The notes: a model not told the origin generated them from the letters alone. A DNA stretch of 34,267 nucleotides from Hyphomicrobiales bacterium (GCA_900466605.1 UBMU01000025.1:40790-75056), one strand, 5' to 3'. Shown: positions 1 to 8,167, counted from the first letter of the stretch. Numbers and translations are program-made.

Positions 1-285
1 CATCTTGTGCGCAAGTTCGGCAGCAAGCCGGGCGACGACCTCAGGCGGGTAACCGCCGCTCTTCAGCATTTCAAGCTGCTGCTTGGCTTCTTCCAGCTTG
101 CGCGCTGCGCGGGTCTTAGCAGCTTCGGCTGATGTCGTCATGGTTTCCCGCAGGCTATCCTGCGCCTTCGCGGCATTCTGCAAGATCTTCAAGCGCGCGC
201 TCGTGGCATCGGTCGACGCAGTGAGATTGTCAGTCGAATGGGTGTTGCGCAGGATGTTAAGCGCTGATGCGGAACCGACTTGCAT
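1..285 (-). CDS. Hypothetical coiled-coil protein (3' end outside window)
   Basis: I do not recognise this gene. The frame is open for 95 codons from an ATG at 283-285 to the window edge, so the C-terminus is missing. A strong Shine-Dalgarno (GGAGG) sits 6 nt upstream of the ATG, which supports both gene and start. The first 35 or so residues are Ser/Thr/Asn/Ala-rich. Residues about 35-75 are rich in Lys, Glu, Gln, Ala and Leu and look like a soluble helical or coiled-coil segment, with KLEEAKQQLEMLK as its core. A short Gly-Gly-Tyr-Pro-Pro turn and another helix follow. No signal peptide or membrane segment is visible. It follows sqdC on the same strand after 77 nt, so it could be co-transcribed, but nothing ties it to sulfolipid synthesis. 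Confidence 0.7.
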   Translation of the reverse strand, partial: MQVGSASALNILRNTHSTDNLTASTDATSARLKILQNAAKAQDSLRETMTTSAEAAKTRAARKLEEAKQQLEMLKSGGYPPEVVARLAAELAHKM

Positions 286-362
286 ACTATCCTCCGGATT
301 GCACTGTCCGGGCTAGTCTGCAACTTCAGGCTTGCGTGGGCCTGTGTGTCGTCGCCGGCCGT

Positions 363-1247
363 CTATTTACCCGTGGCCAGCGCATGGATCGTTTCATCGA
401 ACAGGGGCATGCCGCCCGGCGACCATCCGAGCGCGCGGATTCTCGCCGTATCCATCGGTGTGAGCTGTGATTTGTCGGCGGGGAGCGGCAGCCTGTTCAG
501 GCAATCGCGCTCCCAGCGAATGGGCTCTAGGATGTCCCACGTATCCAGTGTTACATCCGAGACGTTAAAGGTCTCGCCGGAGATGCGTGCGGCTTCTGCC
601 TCGAGCATGAGCCGTACGGCTTTGCCGACGTCCCGCCCGTGGACTTCCGTTCCGGCACGTGAGGGGAGAGGGCGGCCGGAAAGATAGTCTTCTATCAGCT
701 TGTCCCACTTGTTGGGCCGGAGGTCGCCGTAAACCCCTGTCAGCCGCAAGCTGGCCGTTGCGAAACCCGGGGCCGTAAGATGCGCCAAGCTGCGCTCCGC
801 ATCGAGCTTGACCTCTCCATAGAGGGTTTCCGGTTTGCCGGGCATTCCTTCCTTGAGGGAGGTTCCCGGCACGTGTTCGCCATAGGCGGCACGGCTGGAA
901 ATGAAAATGCAGCGCCGTGTGCCGGCGCGCTTGGCGGCCTCGAAAAGTCGAACGCTGCCGTCGAGGTTGAAGCGCTTGAACGTATCGGGGTCGTCGCCTT
1001 CGCCGCCGCGATACATGCCCGGCAGATGGTGAAAGGCGGCGTGCACGAAGAAATAAGCGTCGTCGAAGGCTTCGATATGGTCGTGCGCCGGATCGAGCGA
1101 GAGCGGAGCGAATTCGACGGGACGCGAAAAGAAGCGCGGTAGAGGCGCATGGCGGCCGCCGATGATCACGGTATAGCCAGCGGCGAGCAGCTCCTCGACG
1201 ATATAGCGTCCGACGAGCCCCGTTCCGCCCGATACCAGTATCTTCAT
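363..1247 (-). CDS. sqdC: NAD(P)-dependent epimerase/dehydratase-like protein SqdC of the sulfolipid operon
   Basis: This is a 294-residue extended short-chain dehydrogenase. The N-terminal dinucleotide motif GGTGLVG lies at residues 7-13. The active-site region has SSRAAYGE followed by a YGEVK (YxxxK) pair. It is the third gene of a minus-strand cluster whose order, sqdB-sqdD-sqdC, matches the sqdBDC operon described in Rhodobacter sphaeroides and Sinorhizobium meliloti. There SqdC is a reductase-like protein associated with sulfoquinovosyl diacylglycerol synthesis, with an incompletely defined step. Its ATG overlaps the sqdD stop in an ATGA, which points to translational coupling. By sequence alone it is only a nucleotide-sugar epimerase/reductase; the symbol rests on the operon context. 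Confidence 0.8.
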   Translation of the reverse strand: MKILVSGGTGLVGRYIVEELLAAGYTVIIGGRHAPLPRFFSRPVEFAPLSLDPAHDHIEAFDDAYFFVHAAFHHLPGMYRGGEGDDPDTFKRFNLDGSVRLFEAAKRAGTRRCIFISSRAAYGEHVPGTSLKEGMPGKPETLYGEVKLDAERSLAHLTAPGFATASLRLTGVYGDLRPNKWDKLIEDYLSGRPLPSRAGTEVHGRDVGKAVRLMLEAEAARISGETFNVSDVTLDTWDILEPIRWERDCLNRLPLPADKSQLTPMDTARIRALGWSPGGMPLFDETIHALATGK

Positions 1248-2074
1248 GCTACCTCTTCAGGGTTGGCCATTGCCGAGATATCCGGCAGATCATCGCCGGC
1301 ATAGAACGCGTGCCACAGCTCGATCAGCGGCCGCAGTTTATCGGCTTTCGGATGATTCGCTTCCCACGGCTTCTCGTACTGGTAGTGCAGGACGGAAATG
1401 CTCTGCCAGTCCCAAAGCCGGGGCATGGTGTACCATACATACTGTAGCATGTTGAAATAGACCGGCAGGCCGTGCCAATCCGGGAAAAAATCCTGCAGGA
1501 ATGTCTGGTCTGTTCGCTTCCAGAACACCCCAGGCAGATCCAGTCGCTCCAGCATCCGCCGAAACGTAGCCTCGGACGGCCGTGCGACGAAAACACCGGA
1601 ATTGAGCCGGCGGAAGTCGGCCAGGGTCTCGTAGACGTTCGGCGCGGCGGAAAATTCGGGATAGCTGAAGAGTTTGTCGATGTTCCGCAGCACAATTGCA
1701 TCGGCGTCGATGAAGACGCAGCTGCTGTACTCGGTCAACTGCCAGAGGCGCAGCTTGCAGAAATTGTCGAGCGGCGAATTGAAGTCCGGTTTGCGCCCTT
1801 TTGTGAACGGGGCGATGGCATGCAGGTTGTTCCGCGCGTGACGTTCATTGAATTCGACTGACAGCGGCAGATGATCGACCGGGACGAGGCGACAGCCGAA
1901 TTGCAGAAGCGGGGCAAGGCTTGTCGGGTCAACACCTGCGGTATGAAGGACGACAATGTCGGCGGGGGTAGCGGTTCGGCGTAGAGAGACTGCGAGCGCC
2001 TTGGCGCCCATGGCGTAATCGTTGTTGGTGACGAGCGTGACATAGGCGTGCCGCTGGGACGAGGGCTCACTCAT
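1244..2074 (-). CDS. sqdD: Glycogenin-like family 8 glycosyltransferase SqdD
   Basis: This 276-residue protein is a soluble GT8-type glycosyltransferase. The N-terminus (YVTLVTNNDYAMGAKAL, residues 11-27) is the usual nucleotide-sugar-binding start of the family. The metal-binding DxD is seen as FIDADAI with Asp123 and Asp125, preceded by KLRLW and followed by an NSGVFV segment. No signal peptide or membrane helix is present, so it should act at the cytoplasmic membrane face. In the sulfolipid operons of other alphaproteobacteria SqdD is thought to move sulfoquinovose from its UDP-sugar to diacylglycerol. Both ends overlap neighbours by ATGA (with sqdB upstream and sqdC downstream), so the three are almost certainly one coupled transcript. 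Confidence 0.85.
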   Translation of the reverse strand: MSEPSSQRHAYVTLVTNNDYAMGAKALAVSLRRTATPADIVVLHTAGVDPTSLAPLLQFGCRLVPVDHLPLSVEFNERHARNNLHAIAPFTKGRKPDFNSPLDNFCKLRLWQLTEYSSCVFIDADAIVLRNIDKLFSYPEFSAAPNVYETLADFRRLNSGVFVARPSEATFRRMLERLDLPGVFWKRTDQTFLQDFFPDWHGLPVYFNMLQYVWYTMPRLWDWQSISVLHYQYEKPWEANHPKADKLRPLIELWHAFYAGDDLPDISAMANPEEVA

Positions 2075-3291
2075 GAAACGGACTTCAGCCTCCTGCTTTC
2101 CGGGTCATGGTTGATCGTGGCGGCGATATCCTTCGTCCATGCGGAAACTGCAGGAACGCGCGACCGGTCGACTCTATAGGCAAATTTCCTGGCGACATCG
2201 ACGATCTCGCTGAGAAGCCCCGCCTGCAATGTGATCGGATCAAGGCCGAGGTTGCGGAACTTGTCATTCTTGACGATCAAATCGTTCTCTGCCGCCTCCT
2301 TGCGCGGGTTCGGCAGCCAGGCGATTTCCGCGCCGCTCATCTTCGCAATCATTTCCGCCAGATCGCGCACGCGATGCGTTTCCGTCATCTGGTTGAAGAT
2401 CTCGACACGGGCGCCGCGGGCAGGTGGGTTTTTCAATGCAAGCTCGATGCAGCGCACGGAGTCCTGGATGTGGATGAAGGCGCGGGTCTGGCCGCCGGAG
2501 CCGTGAACCGTCAACGGATATCCGATCGCCGCCTGGACGAGAAAGCGGTTCAGCACGGTGCCGTAGTCGCCGTCATAGTCGAAACGGTTGATAAGCTGCG
2601 GATGTCGTCGCGTCTGTTCGGTGTGCGTGCCCCAGACGATGCCCTGGTGCAGGTCCGTAATTCTGACGCCGTCGTTCCTGGCATAGAAATGAAACAGCAG
2701 TTGATCCAGGCACTTGGTCATATGGTAGATCGAGCCTGGATTGGATGGGTAGAGGATTTCCTGGCTGACGATCTCGCCATTTGCTGTCTGGATGCCGACA
2801 GGCAGGTAACCCTCCGGGATGGCCGCCCCGACCGCTGAGTAGCCGTAGACGCCCATCGTGCCGAGGTGCACCAGATGCGTGTCGAGCTGCAGTTCGACGA
2901 GCGCGTTCAAGAGGTTATGGGTAGCGTTGACGTTGTTGTTGACGGTGTAGTTCTTGTGGCGGTCGCTCTTCATGGAGTAGGGGGCCGCCCGCTGCTCGGC
3001 GAAATGGATGATCGCATCCGGGCGGTTCTCGGCCAGCCACTTTTTAAGCAGTTCGTAGTCCTTGGCGAGATCGATCAGGTTGAAATGAATCCGCCGGCCG
3101 GTTTCGGCGTGCCATATTCGCGTGCGCTCCTGGATCGAGTCCATCGGCGTCAGCGATTGGACCCCGAGTTCGGTGTCAATCCACCGCCGCGAAAGATTGT
3201 CGATGATATGGATGTCGTGCCCCGCGTCGGAAAGATGCAATGATGTCGGCCAGCCGATAAATCCGTCCCCGCCCATCACTGCAATCTTCAT
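2071..3291 (-). CDS. sqdB: UDP-sulfoquinovose synthase SqdB
   Basis: SqdB/SQD1 makes UDP-sulfoquinovose from UDP-glucose and sulfite, the committed step to the sulfolipid SQDG. The 406-residue protein shows the NAD-binding motif GGDGFIGW (residues 7-14), the SQD1-type segment WIDTELGVQSLTP (residues 37-49), and the catalytic set Thr145 (in LGTMGVYG), Tyr189 and Lys193 (in YHMTK). The length is typical of bacterial SqdB. The start was taken as ATG at 3291; a GTG one codon earlier (3294) is also possible, since the AGGAG Shine-Dalgarno suits either. It leads the sqdBDC cluster and is divergent from ybgC across about 120 bp. SQDG can replace phospholipid under phosphate limitation in rhizobia, but I saw no convincing Pho box upstream. 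Confidence 0.92.
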   Translation of the reverse strand: MKIAVMGGDGFIGWPTSLHLSDAGHDIHIIDNLSRRWIDTELGVQSLTPMDSIQERTRIWHAETGRRIHFNLIDLAKDYELLKKWLAENRPDAIIHFAEQRAAPYSMKSDRHKNYTVNNNVNATHNLLNALVELQLDTHLVHLGTMGVYGYSAVGAAIPEGYLPVGIQTANGEIVSQEILYPSNPGSIYHMTKCLDQLLFHFYARNDGVRITDLHQGIVWGTHTEQTRRHPQLINRFDYDGDYGTVLNRFLVQAAIGYPLTVHGSGGQTRAFIHIQDSVRCIELALKNPPARGARVEIFNQMTETHRVRDLAEMIAKMSGAEIAWLPNPRKEAAENDLIVKNDKFRNLGLDPITLQAGLLSEIVDVARKFAYRVDRSRVPAVSAWTKDIAATINHDPESRRLKSVS

Positions 3292-3410
3292 CACGTCGAC
3301 TCCTGCTTGATTGTCTGTGTCGAAAATTACTTAGGAAGCGTGACAATTGTTCAATGCTTGCAAGGCGGAAAGTCTTCGGCCAAAGAGGGCGCGTGACTTT
3401 GGAGAAAATT

Positions 3411-3875
3411 ATGGCGGACAACGGTTTTTCGATTTCGGGCGAACTTACGGAAACGGGTCATCGGCTCCTGCAGCGCGTCTACTACGAAGACACTGATTTC
3501 TCCGGTCTGGTGTACCATGCGCGCTACCTGCATTTTCTTGAGCGTGGCCGCACCGATTATCTCCGCTGCCTCGGTGTCGAGCAGCGGGAGCTTATCAATG
3601 CGGACGACGAGGGGCTCGTCTTCGTTGTCCACCGCATGGAGATCGACTTCAAGCAACCGGCGCGGATGGACGACATCCTGGCTGTGCTAACCCACACCGA
3701 AAAAGCCGGCGGCGCCAAGATGGTCCTCAATCAGGAAATCCGGCGGGGCGAAACGCTACTGATCGTTGCCAAGGTGATCATCGCCGTCATTAACGCCAAT
3801 GCGCGGCCGCGACGACTGCCGGAAGCACTTGCCGAGAAATTTCTGGAAGGTAGCAAGCCGCTCGGAGGGCCTTGA
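3411..3875 (+). CDS. ybgC: Tol-Pal-associated acyl-CoA thioesterase YbgC
   Basis: This 154-residue protein is a hotdog-fold thioesterase of the YbgC/4-hydroxybenzoyl-CoA thioesterase family. The family signature is near the N-terminus: YYEDTDFSGLVYHARYLHFLERGRTDYLR split over residues 24-52, with the usual Asp (Asp29) and His (His36) of the active site. Family members hydrolyse short-chain or phospholipid-linked acyl-CoA/ACP thioesters in the cytosol and are the usual first gene of tol-pal clusters. The start is the ATG at 3411, preceded by GGAGA at good spacing; an in-frame extension back to 3354 lacks a Shine-Dalgarno. A 453-bp gap separates it from tolQ, unlike the tight joins inside tolQRAB. 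Confidence 0.9.
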   Translation: MADNGFSISGELTETGHRLLQRVYYEDTDFSGLVYHARYLHFLERGRTDYLRCLGVEQRELINADDEGLVFVVHRMEIDFKQPARMDDILAVLTHTEKAGGAKMVLNQEIRRGETLLIVAKVIIAVINANARPRRLPEALAEKFLEGSKPLGGP

Positions 3876-4328
3876 GCATTCGCCGTGCGCAGTTCGATCC
3901 TATCGTTTTTGCAGCACTTGCCTGCGACGATTCGCGCACAGGCTAATCACGAAGCACCAAAAGCCGCGGAATTCCGGCCTTGCATAAACATGAGTTTTGT
4001 GTGAAGGAATTCGCGCGCTGGAAGATAAGCGCTGTTGTGGTCATCGATCTAGATCTGACCAAGTAATCCAAGGGATAAATCTTTCGCCGATAGTTTCGCT
4101 GTCATGATCCGGCGCTAACGAACTATTAACCATAATAGTGTCTTACTCGGATTGTCAGAGTTTGTGCGGTGCACGCCTTCCTTTGACCAAATTTGACGGC
4201 AAGGAAGGCGGATAAGAGCTTGGAAGCTTGACCAGGGCTTTGGGCGGCGGCCGCCAGACACTTCTTGCGAGATCACTTTGTGCCGCCCGGTCAAGTGCCG
4301 GGCGTTTGGATTCGGGGATTTTGGATCA
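3876..4328 (+). other. 453-bp intergenic region / tolQ leader with two dyads
   Basis: No convincing gene is present on either strand. The stretch holds the CtrA-like box at 4115-4133. It also holds a 10-bp inverted repeat (CGCCTTCCTT at 4174-4183 and AAGGAAGGCG at 4201-4210) with a 17-nt spacer that itself contains the near direct repeat TTTGACC/TTTGACG. A second hairpin (CGCCCGG 4284-4290, CCGGGCG 4298-4304) ends 24 nt before the tolQ ATG. This looks like a regulated promoter with a structured 5' leader. I could not place -35/-10 boxes with confidence. Confidence 0.6.
4115..4133 (+). promoter_or_regulatory. CtrA-like box upstream of tolQ (7/8 match)
   Basis: The sequence CTAA-N7-TTAA, with the second half reading TTAACCAT, lies about 200 nt upstream of tolQ. 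The consensus for the alphaproteobacterial response regulator CtrA is TTAA-N7-TTAA, and TTAACCAT is a recognised form of the half-site. One of eight core bases deviates. Binding is inferred, not shown. Confidence 0.45.
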
Positions 4329-5048
4329 ATGGAACAAGTAGGATTGGCAGCAGCAACGGCCGACGTCAGCCTCTGGTCGCTGTTTATGCAGGCAGGTCTC
4401 GTCGTCAAGCTGGTCATGCTCGGGCTCATCGCAGCCTCGGTCTGGACCTGGGCGATCGTCATCGACAAATATCTGGCTTACGGCCGAGCGAGGCGCCAGT
4501 TCGACAAGTTCGAGCAGGTGTTCTGGTCTGGCCAGTCGCTGGAAGAGCTTTATCGGACGCTGTCGGAGCGTAACAACACCGGCCTCGCATCGATCTTCGT
4601 CGCCGCCATGCGCGAGTGGAAGAAGTCGTTCGAGCGCGGTGCACGCTCGCCGATCGGTCTGCAGATGCGTATCGACCGCGCCATGGATGTGACGCTCGCG
4701 CGTGAATCCGAATTCCTTTCGGCGCGTCTTGGCTCGCTGGCAACGATCGGTTCGGCCGGTCCGTTCATCGGTCTGTTTGGTACGGTCGTCGGTATCATGA
4801 CCTCATTCCAGGCAATCGCCGGTTCGAAGTCGACCAACCTTGCGGTCGTCGCACCGGGTATCGCTGAAGCGCTTCTGGCGACCGCGATCGGCCTGGTTGC
4901 CGCTATCCCGGCGGTTATCGCCTACAACAAGTTCTCCGCCGATGCCGGCAAGCTTTCTGGCCGCATGGAAGGCTTCGCGGACGAATTCTCCGCCATCCTT
5001 TCGCGACAAATTGACGAGAAGCTGCAGCCGCGTCAGGCCGCGCAGTAA
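4329..5048 (+). CDS. tolQ: Tol-Pal proton channel subunit TolQ
   Basis: TolQ is the inner-membrane stator protein that, with TolR, uses the proton-motive force to drive TolA and constrict the envelope at division. The 239-residue protein has three membrane segments in the TolQ/ExbB/MotA pattern. They are residues about 22-45, then LATIGSAGPFIGLFGTVVGI at about 137-156, and APGIAEALLATAIGLVAAIP at about 175-194. The G-P-F-I-G-L-F-G-T-V core of the second helix is diagnostic. The start is the ATG at 4329; an in-frame ATG at 4278 would add a Cys/Arg-rich tail overlapping the leader hairpin and is unlikely. tolR follows 23 nt downstream. Confidence 0.96.
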   Translation: MEQVGLAAATADVSLWSLFMQAGLVVKLVMLGLIAASVWTWAIVIDKYLAYGRARRQFDKFEQVFWSGQSLEELYRTLSERNNTGLASIFVAAMREWKKSFERGARSPIGLQMRIDRAMDVTLARESEFLSARLGSLATIGSAGPFIGLFGTVVGIMTSFQAIAGSKSTNLAVVAPGIAEALLATAIGLVAAIPAVIAYNKFSADAGKLSGRMEGFADEFSAILSRQIDEKLQPRQAAQ

Positions 5049-5071
5049 TCGACGGGAACGGAGTAAACGAT

Positions 5072-5533
5072 ATGGGTATGGGTGCTCCAAGCGGTGGCGG
5101 AAGCGGCGGTGGCCGCGGTGGTCGTCGTCGCGGTGGCCGCAGAGGCGGCGCCATTTCCGAAATCAACGTGACGCCACTCGTCGACGTCATGCTCGTGCTT
5201 TTGATCATCTTCATGGTCGCCGCACCGATGATGACGGTTGGCGTGCCTGTTGACCTGCCGGAAACGCAGGCGAAGGCGCTGAATTCAGAAACGCAGCCGA
5301 TCACGATCTCGGTCAAGAACGACGGAACAGCGTTCCTGCAGGAAACCCCGATCCCGGTCGAGGAAATCGCGGCGAAGCTCGAGGCGATCGCCACGACCGG
5401 CTACAACGAACGCATCTTCGTTCGCGGCGACGCGACCGCGCCTTATGGTGTGATCGCCGACGTCATGGCCCGCATCCAGGGTGCCGGCTACAAGAACATC
5501 GGTCTCGTGACGCAGCAGAAGAAGGACCAATAG
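5072..5533 (+). CDS. tolR: Tol-Pal protein TolR
   Basis: TolR is the ExbD-like partner of TolQ. The 153-residue protein has one membrane helix at about residues 34-56 beginning TPLVDVMLVLLIIF; Asp38 is the membrane Asp that carries protons in this family. The periplasmic domain runs to the C-terminus. The cytoplasmic N-terminus is an odd Gly/Arg stretch (residues 8-26, runs of GGG, GGR and RRR) before the conserved ISEINVTPLVD. I have seen similar tails in other rhizobial TolR proteins, but its role is unknown to me. A GGAG Shine-Dalgarno lies 8 nt before the ATG. tolA starts 8 nt after the stop. Confidence 0.96.
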   Translation: MGMGAPSGGGSGGGRGGRRRGGRRGGAISEINVTPLVDVMLVLLIIFMVAAPMMTVGVPVDLPETQAKALNSETQPITISVKNDGTAFLQETPIPVEEIAAKLEAIATTGYNERIFVRGDATAPYGVIADVMARIQGAGYKNIGLVTQQKKDQ

Positions 5534-5541
5534 CGAACGCT

Positions 5542-6678
5542 ATGAAGGCCAGTATCGTCACATCTGCTGCTTTGCACTGTGCATTGCTCGCGTGGGCGCT
5601 GATTTCGATCGGCTCCCCGGAGCAGTTCAAGGTCGAGGATTTCGAGGCGATGCCTGTCGATCTCGTGCCTGTCGAAGAAATGACGCAGATGCAGCAGGGT
5701 GACAAGACGGCCAAGCCGAGCGAAAAGCCGGCGCCAAAGCCGACGGCCAAGCCGACCAATGTCGAAAACGCCGAGAACATGGGCGAGAACAAGGTCGACC
5801 TCAAGACGCCCCCGGTCCCGAACGCCAAGCCGAGCAACAACGAAAGCGCCGCAGCGCCCAAGGCTGTCGAAAAGCCGCTTCCCCAGAATGATCCCGTGCC
5901 CAACGAGGTGAAGGACATCATGAAGGAGGAGACAGACGTCGAGCCGCAGCAGGTTGCATCGATCACGCCGCCGAAGCCTGACATAACCCCACCGACACCG
6001 ACGCCGCCGAAGGCCGAGGAGAAGCCGCAGGAGCAGGCCGAGCCGCCGAAGCCGGATGCCGAAGCGTTGCCGGACAAGGTGCCGACGCCCGTCGTCAAGC
6101 CGCAGGTGAAGCCGCCCGAGCAGAAGCCTGCCGAGAAGCCGCCTGAGAAGAAGACGGAAGACAAGGCTCAGACGGACGAAAAGCCGACGGACAAGAAGAA
6201 GGCCGACAAGAAGCAGGAGAAGGCCAAGGCCTCCTCCTCGAAGCAGAGCGATTTCAACGCCGACGACATCGCGGCCCTGCTGAACAAGCAGGATCCGTCG
6301 AACGGCGGCGCGAAGAGCTCGACGGAAGTTGCTTCGCTCGGCGCCAAGAAAGCCACCGGTGGCTCCAAGCTCTCCATGAGCGAGATGGATGCGCTGCGTA
6401 GCGCGATCGCCGGCAACTGGTCGGTTGTTCCTGGGATGGAAGGTGCCAGCGACGTTCGCATCAAGGTACACATGAAGCTTGACCCGGATGGCAACATCAT
6501 CGGTTCGCCCGAGGTCGAAGCGGTTGGCGGTACCAACGAAGCGACGCGTATGGCGTTGGCAAGCGGTGCCAAGCGCGCCGTGATGAAGTCGTCGCCCTTC
6601 ACCAACCTTCCGAAAGACAAATATGACGCCTGGGGTGAAGTTATCGTCAACTTCGATCCTAGCGATCTAGCCCTTTAA
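5542..6678 (+). CDS. tolA: Tol-Pal protein TolA
   Basis: TolA links the TolQR motor to TolB/Pal across the periplasm. The 378-residue protein has the expected three-part plan. There is a short N-terminal anchor helix (residues about 4-24). A long extended domain rich in Pro, Lys, Glu and Ala runs from about residue 50 to 230 (PKP, EKP, PEK repeats). A globular C-terminal domain (about 280-378) carries the TolA/TonB_C signature: LRSAIAGNWSVVPG, then VRIKVHMKLDPDGNI, then EAVGGTNEATRMALASGAKRAV. The Pro-rich middle differs from the Ala/Lys-rich helix of enterobacterial TolA, so a polyproline-like spacer is more likely here. Position between tolR and tolB confirms the call. Confidence 0.93.
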   Translation: MKASIVTSAALHCALLAWALISIGSPEQFKVEDFEAMPVDLVPVEEMTQMQQGDKTAKPSEKPAPKPTAKPTNVENAENMGENKVDLKTPPVPNAKPSNNESAAAPKAVEKPLPQNDPVPNEVKDIMKEETDVEPQQVASITPPKPDITPPTPTPPKAEEKPQEQAEPPKPDAEALPDKVPTPVVKPQVKPPEQKPAEKPPEKKTEDKAQTDEKPTDKKKADKKQEKAKASSSKQSDFNADDIAALLNKQDPSNGGAKSSTEVASLGAKKATGGSKLSMSEMDALRSAIAGNWSVVPGMEGASDVRIKVHMKLDPDGNIIGSPEVEAVGGTNEATRMALASGAKRAVMKSSPFTNLPKDKYDAWGEVIVNFDPSDLAL

Positions 6679-6679
6679 A

Positions 6680-8011
6680 ATGCTGAAAGGCTTGTCCTCC
6701 ATGACCAAGTGTTCCCTTATCCGCGCCTTGATGGTCGCCGTCGGCATGATAACCGCTGGGGTTGTCGCCACGCCGGCCAACGCGCTTGTCGAAATCAACA
6801 TCAACAAGGGCAACGTCGAGCCGCTGCCGATCGCGATCACTGACTTCCTGCAGGGCGACATGGGCGCGCAGGTGTCGCAAGTGGTTGCCGCGGACCTTCA
6901 GCGCTCCGGGCTCTTCGCACCGATCAACAAGAACGCCTTCATCGAGAAGATTTCCAATCCAGATGCTGCTCCGCGCTTCGAGGACTGGAAGGTCATCAAT
7001 GCGCAGGCTCTCGTCACCGGCCGCGTGACACAGGAGGCTGACGGCCGCCTTCGCGCCGAATTCAGGTTATGGGACACGTTTGCCGGTACGCAGATGACCG
7101 GCCAGCAGTTCTACACGCAGCCCGAGAATTGGCGCCGCGTCGCCCATATCATCGCCGATGCGATCTACAAGCAGATTACTGGCGAGGAAGGCTATTTCGA
7201 TACCCGCGTTGTCTTCGTTTCCGAGTCCGGCACCAAGCAGGACCGCAAGCGCCAGCTCGCCATCATGGACCAGGACGGCTACAACGTCCGCATGCTGACG
7301 AACGGCAGCGACCTTGTTCTGACGCCGCGCTTCTCGCCGAATCGTCAGGAAGTCACCTACATGTCCTTCGCCAACCAGCAGCCGCGCGTCTACCTGCTGC
7401 AGCTCGAGACAGGACAGCGCGAGGTTGTCGGCAACTTCCCGGGCATGACGTTCTCTCCGCGCTTTTCGCCTGATGGTCAGAAGGTTGTCATGAGCCTTCA
7501 GCAGGAAGGCAACGCCAACATCTACACGATGGACCTGCGTTCGCGCACCACGACGCGCCTGACGTCCACGGCCGCGATCGATACGTCGCCGTCCTATTCG
7601 CCGGATGGTGGGCGGATCGTGTTTGAAAGCGACCGCGGCGGCAAGCAGCAGATCTACGTCATGAACGCCGACGGCTCCGGCCAGACGCGCATCTCCTTCG
7701 GTGACGGCAACTACTCCACGCCGGTCTGGTCTCCGCGTGGCGATCTGATCGCGTTTACCAAGCAGTCGGGTGGCAAGTTCTCGATCGGCGTCATGAAACC
7801 AGACGGCTCGGGCGAGCGCATCCTGACGACGGGCTTCCACAACGAAGGCCCGACCTGGGCGCCGAATGGCCGCGTCATCATGTTCTTCCGCCAGGCGGCA
7901 GGCGCCGGTGGTCCGCAGCTCTACTCGATCGATCTGACGGGCTATAACGAGCAGCTCATCAAGACCCCGAGCTTCGCATCGGACCCGGCCTGGTCGCCGC
8001 TTCTCGAGTAG
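6680..8011 (+). CDS. tolB: Tol-Pal periplasmic beta-propeller protein TolB
   Basis: TolB is the periplasmic protein that shuttles between Pal and TolA. The 443-residue product has a Sec signal peptide ending around TPANA-LVEI, an N-terminal TolB domain (ITDFLQGDMGAQVSQVVAADLQRSGLF and following), and a C-terminal six-bladed WD40-like propeller. The propeller repeats are visible as FSPNRQEVTYMS, FSPDGQKVVMS, YSPDGGRIVFES, WSPRGDLIAFTK and WAPNGRVIMFF. The length is normal. The start at 6680 lies 1 nt after the tolA stop and would depend on reinitiation. An in-frame ATG at 6701 (MTKCSLIRAL) also gives a good signal peptide and may be the true start. Confidence 0.95.
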   Translation: MLKGLSSMTKCSLIRALMVAVGMITAGVVATPANALVEININKGNVEPLPIAITDFLQGDMGAQVSQVVAADLQRSGLFAPINKNAFIEKISNPDAAPRFEDWKVINAQALVTGRVTQEADGRLRAEFRLWDTFAGTQMTGQQFYTQPENWRRVAHIIADAIYKQITGEEGYFDTRVVFVSESGTKQDRKRQLAIMDQDGYNVRMLTNGSDLVLTPRFSPNRQEVTYMSFANQQPRVYLLQLETGQREVVGNFPGMTFSPRFSPDGQKVVMSLQQEGNANIYTMDLRSRTTTRLTSTAAIDTSPSYSPDGGRIVFESDRGGKQQIYVMNADGSGQTRISFGDGNYSTPVWSPRGDLIAFTKQSGGKFSIGVMKPDGSGERILTTGFHNEGPTWAPNGRVIMFFRQAAGAGGPQLYSIDLTGYNEQLIKTPSFASDPAWSPLLE

Positions 8012-8076
8012 TAAAGCCTGTGGATGTGCCTTTTTGTCGCCGCAAAGATCCCGGATTGGGGCGGCTGAGGGACAAA

Positions 8077-8095
8077 TCAACCATTTGTTAACCAT
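8077..8095 (+). promoter_or_regulatory. CtrA-like box upstream of pal (7/8 match)
   Basis: The sequence TCAA-N7-TTAA, again with the second half reading TTAACCAT, lies 73-91 nt upstream of the pal ATG in the 156-bp tolB-pal gap. The same TTAACCATAAT string occurs upstream of tolQ. This suggests a pal-specific promoter within the cluster; binding by CtrA is inferred. Confidence 0.45.
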
Positions 8096-8167
8096 AATTC
8101 TTGAATGCCGATTAACCCAACGAGGTTACAGTCCGGCAACCTTAATCAAGTCGCAAGGAGACCGGCC

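Noticed and set aside
7067..8095. 342-codon open frame on the minus strand across tolB
   Set aside because: It mirrors the tolB propeller repeats and has an Arg/Asp-rich composition; TolB on the plus strand is unmistakable.
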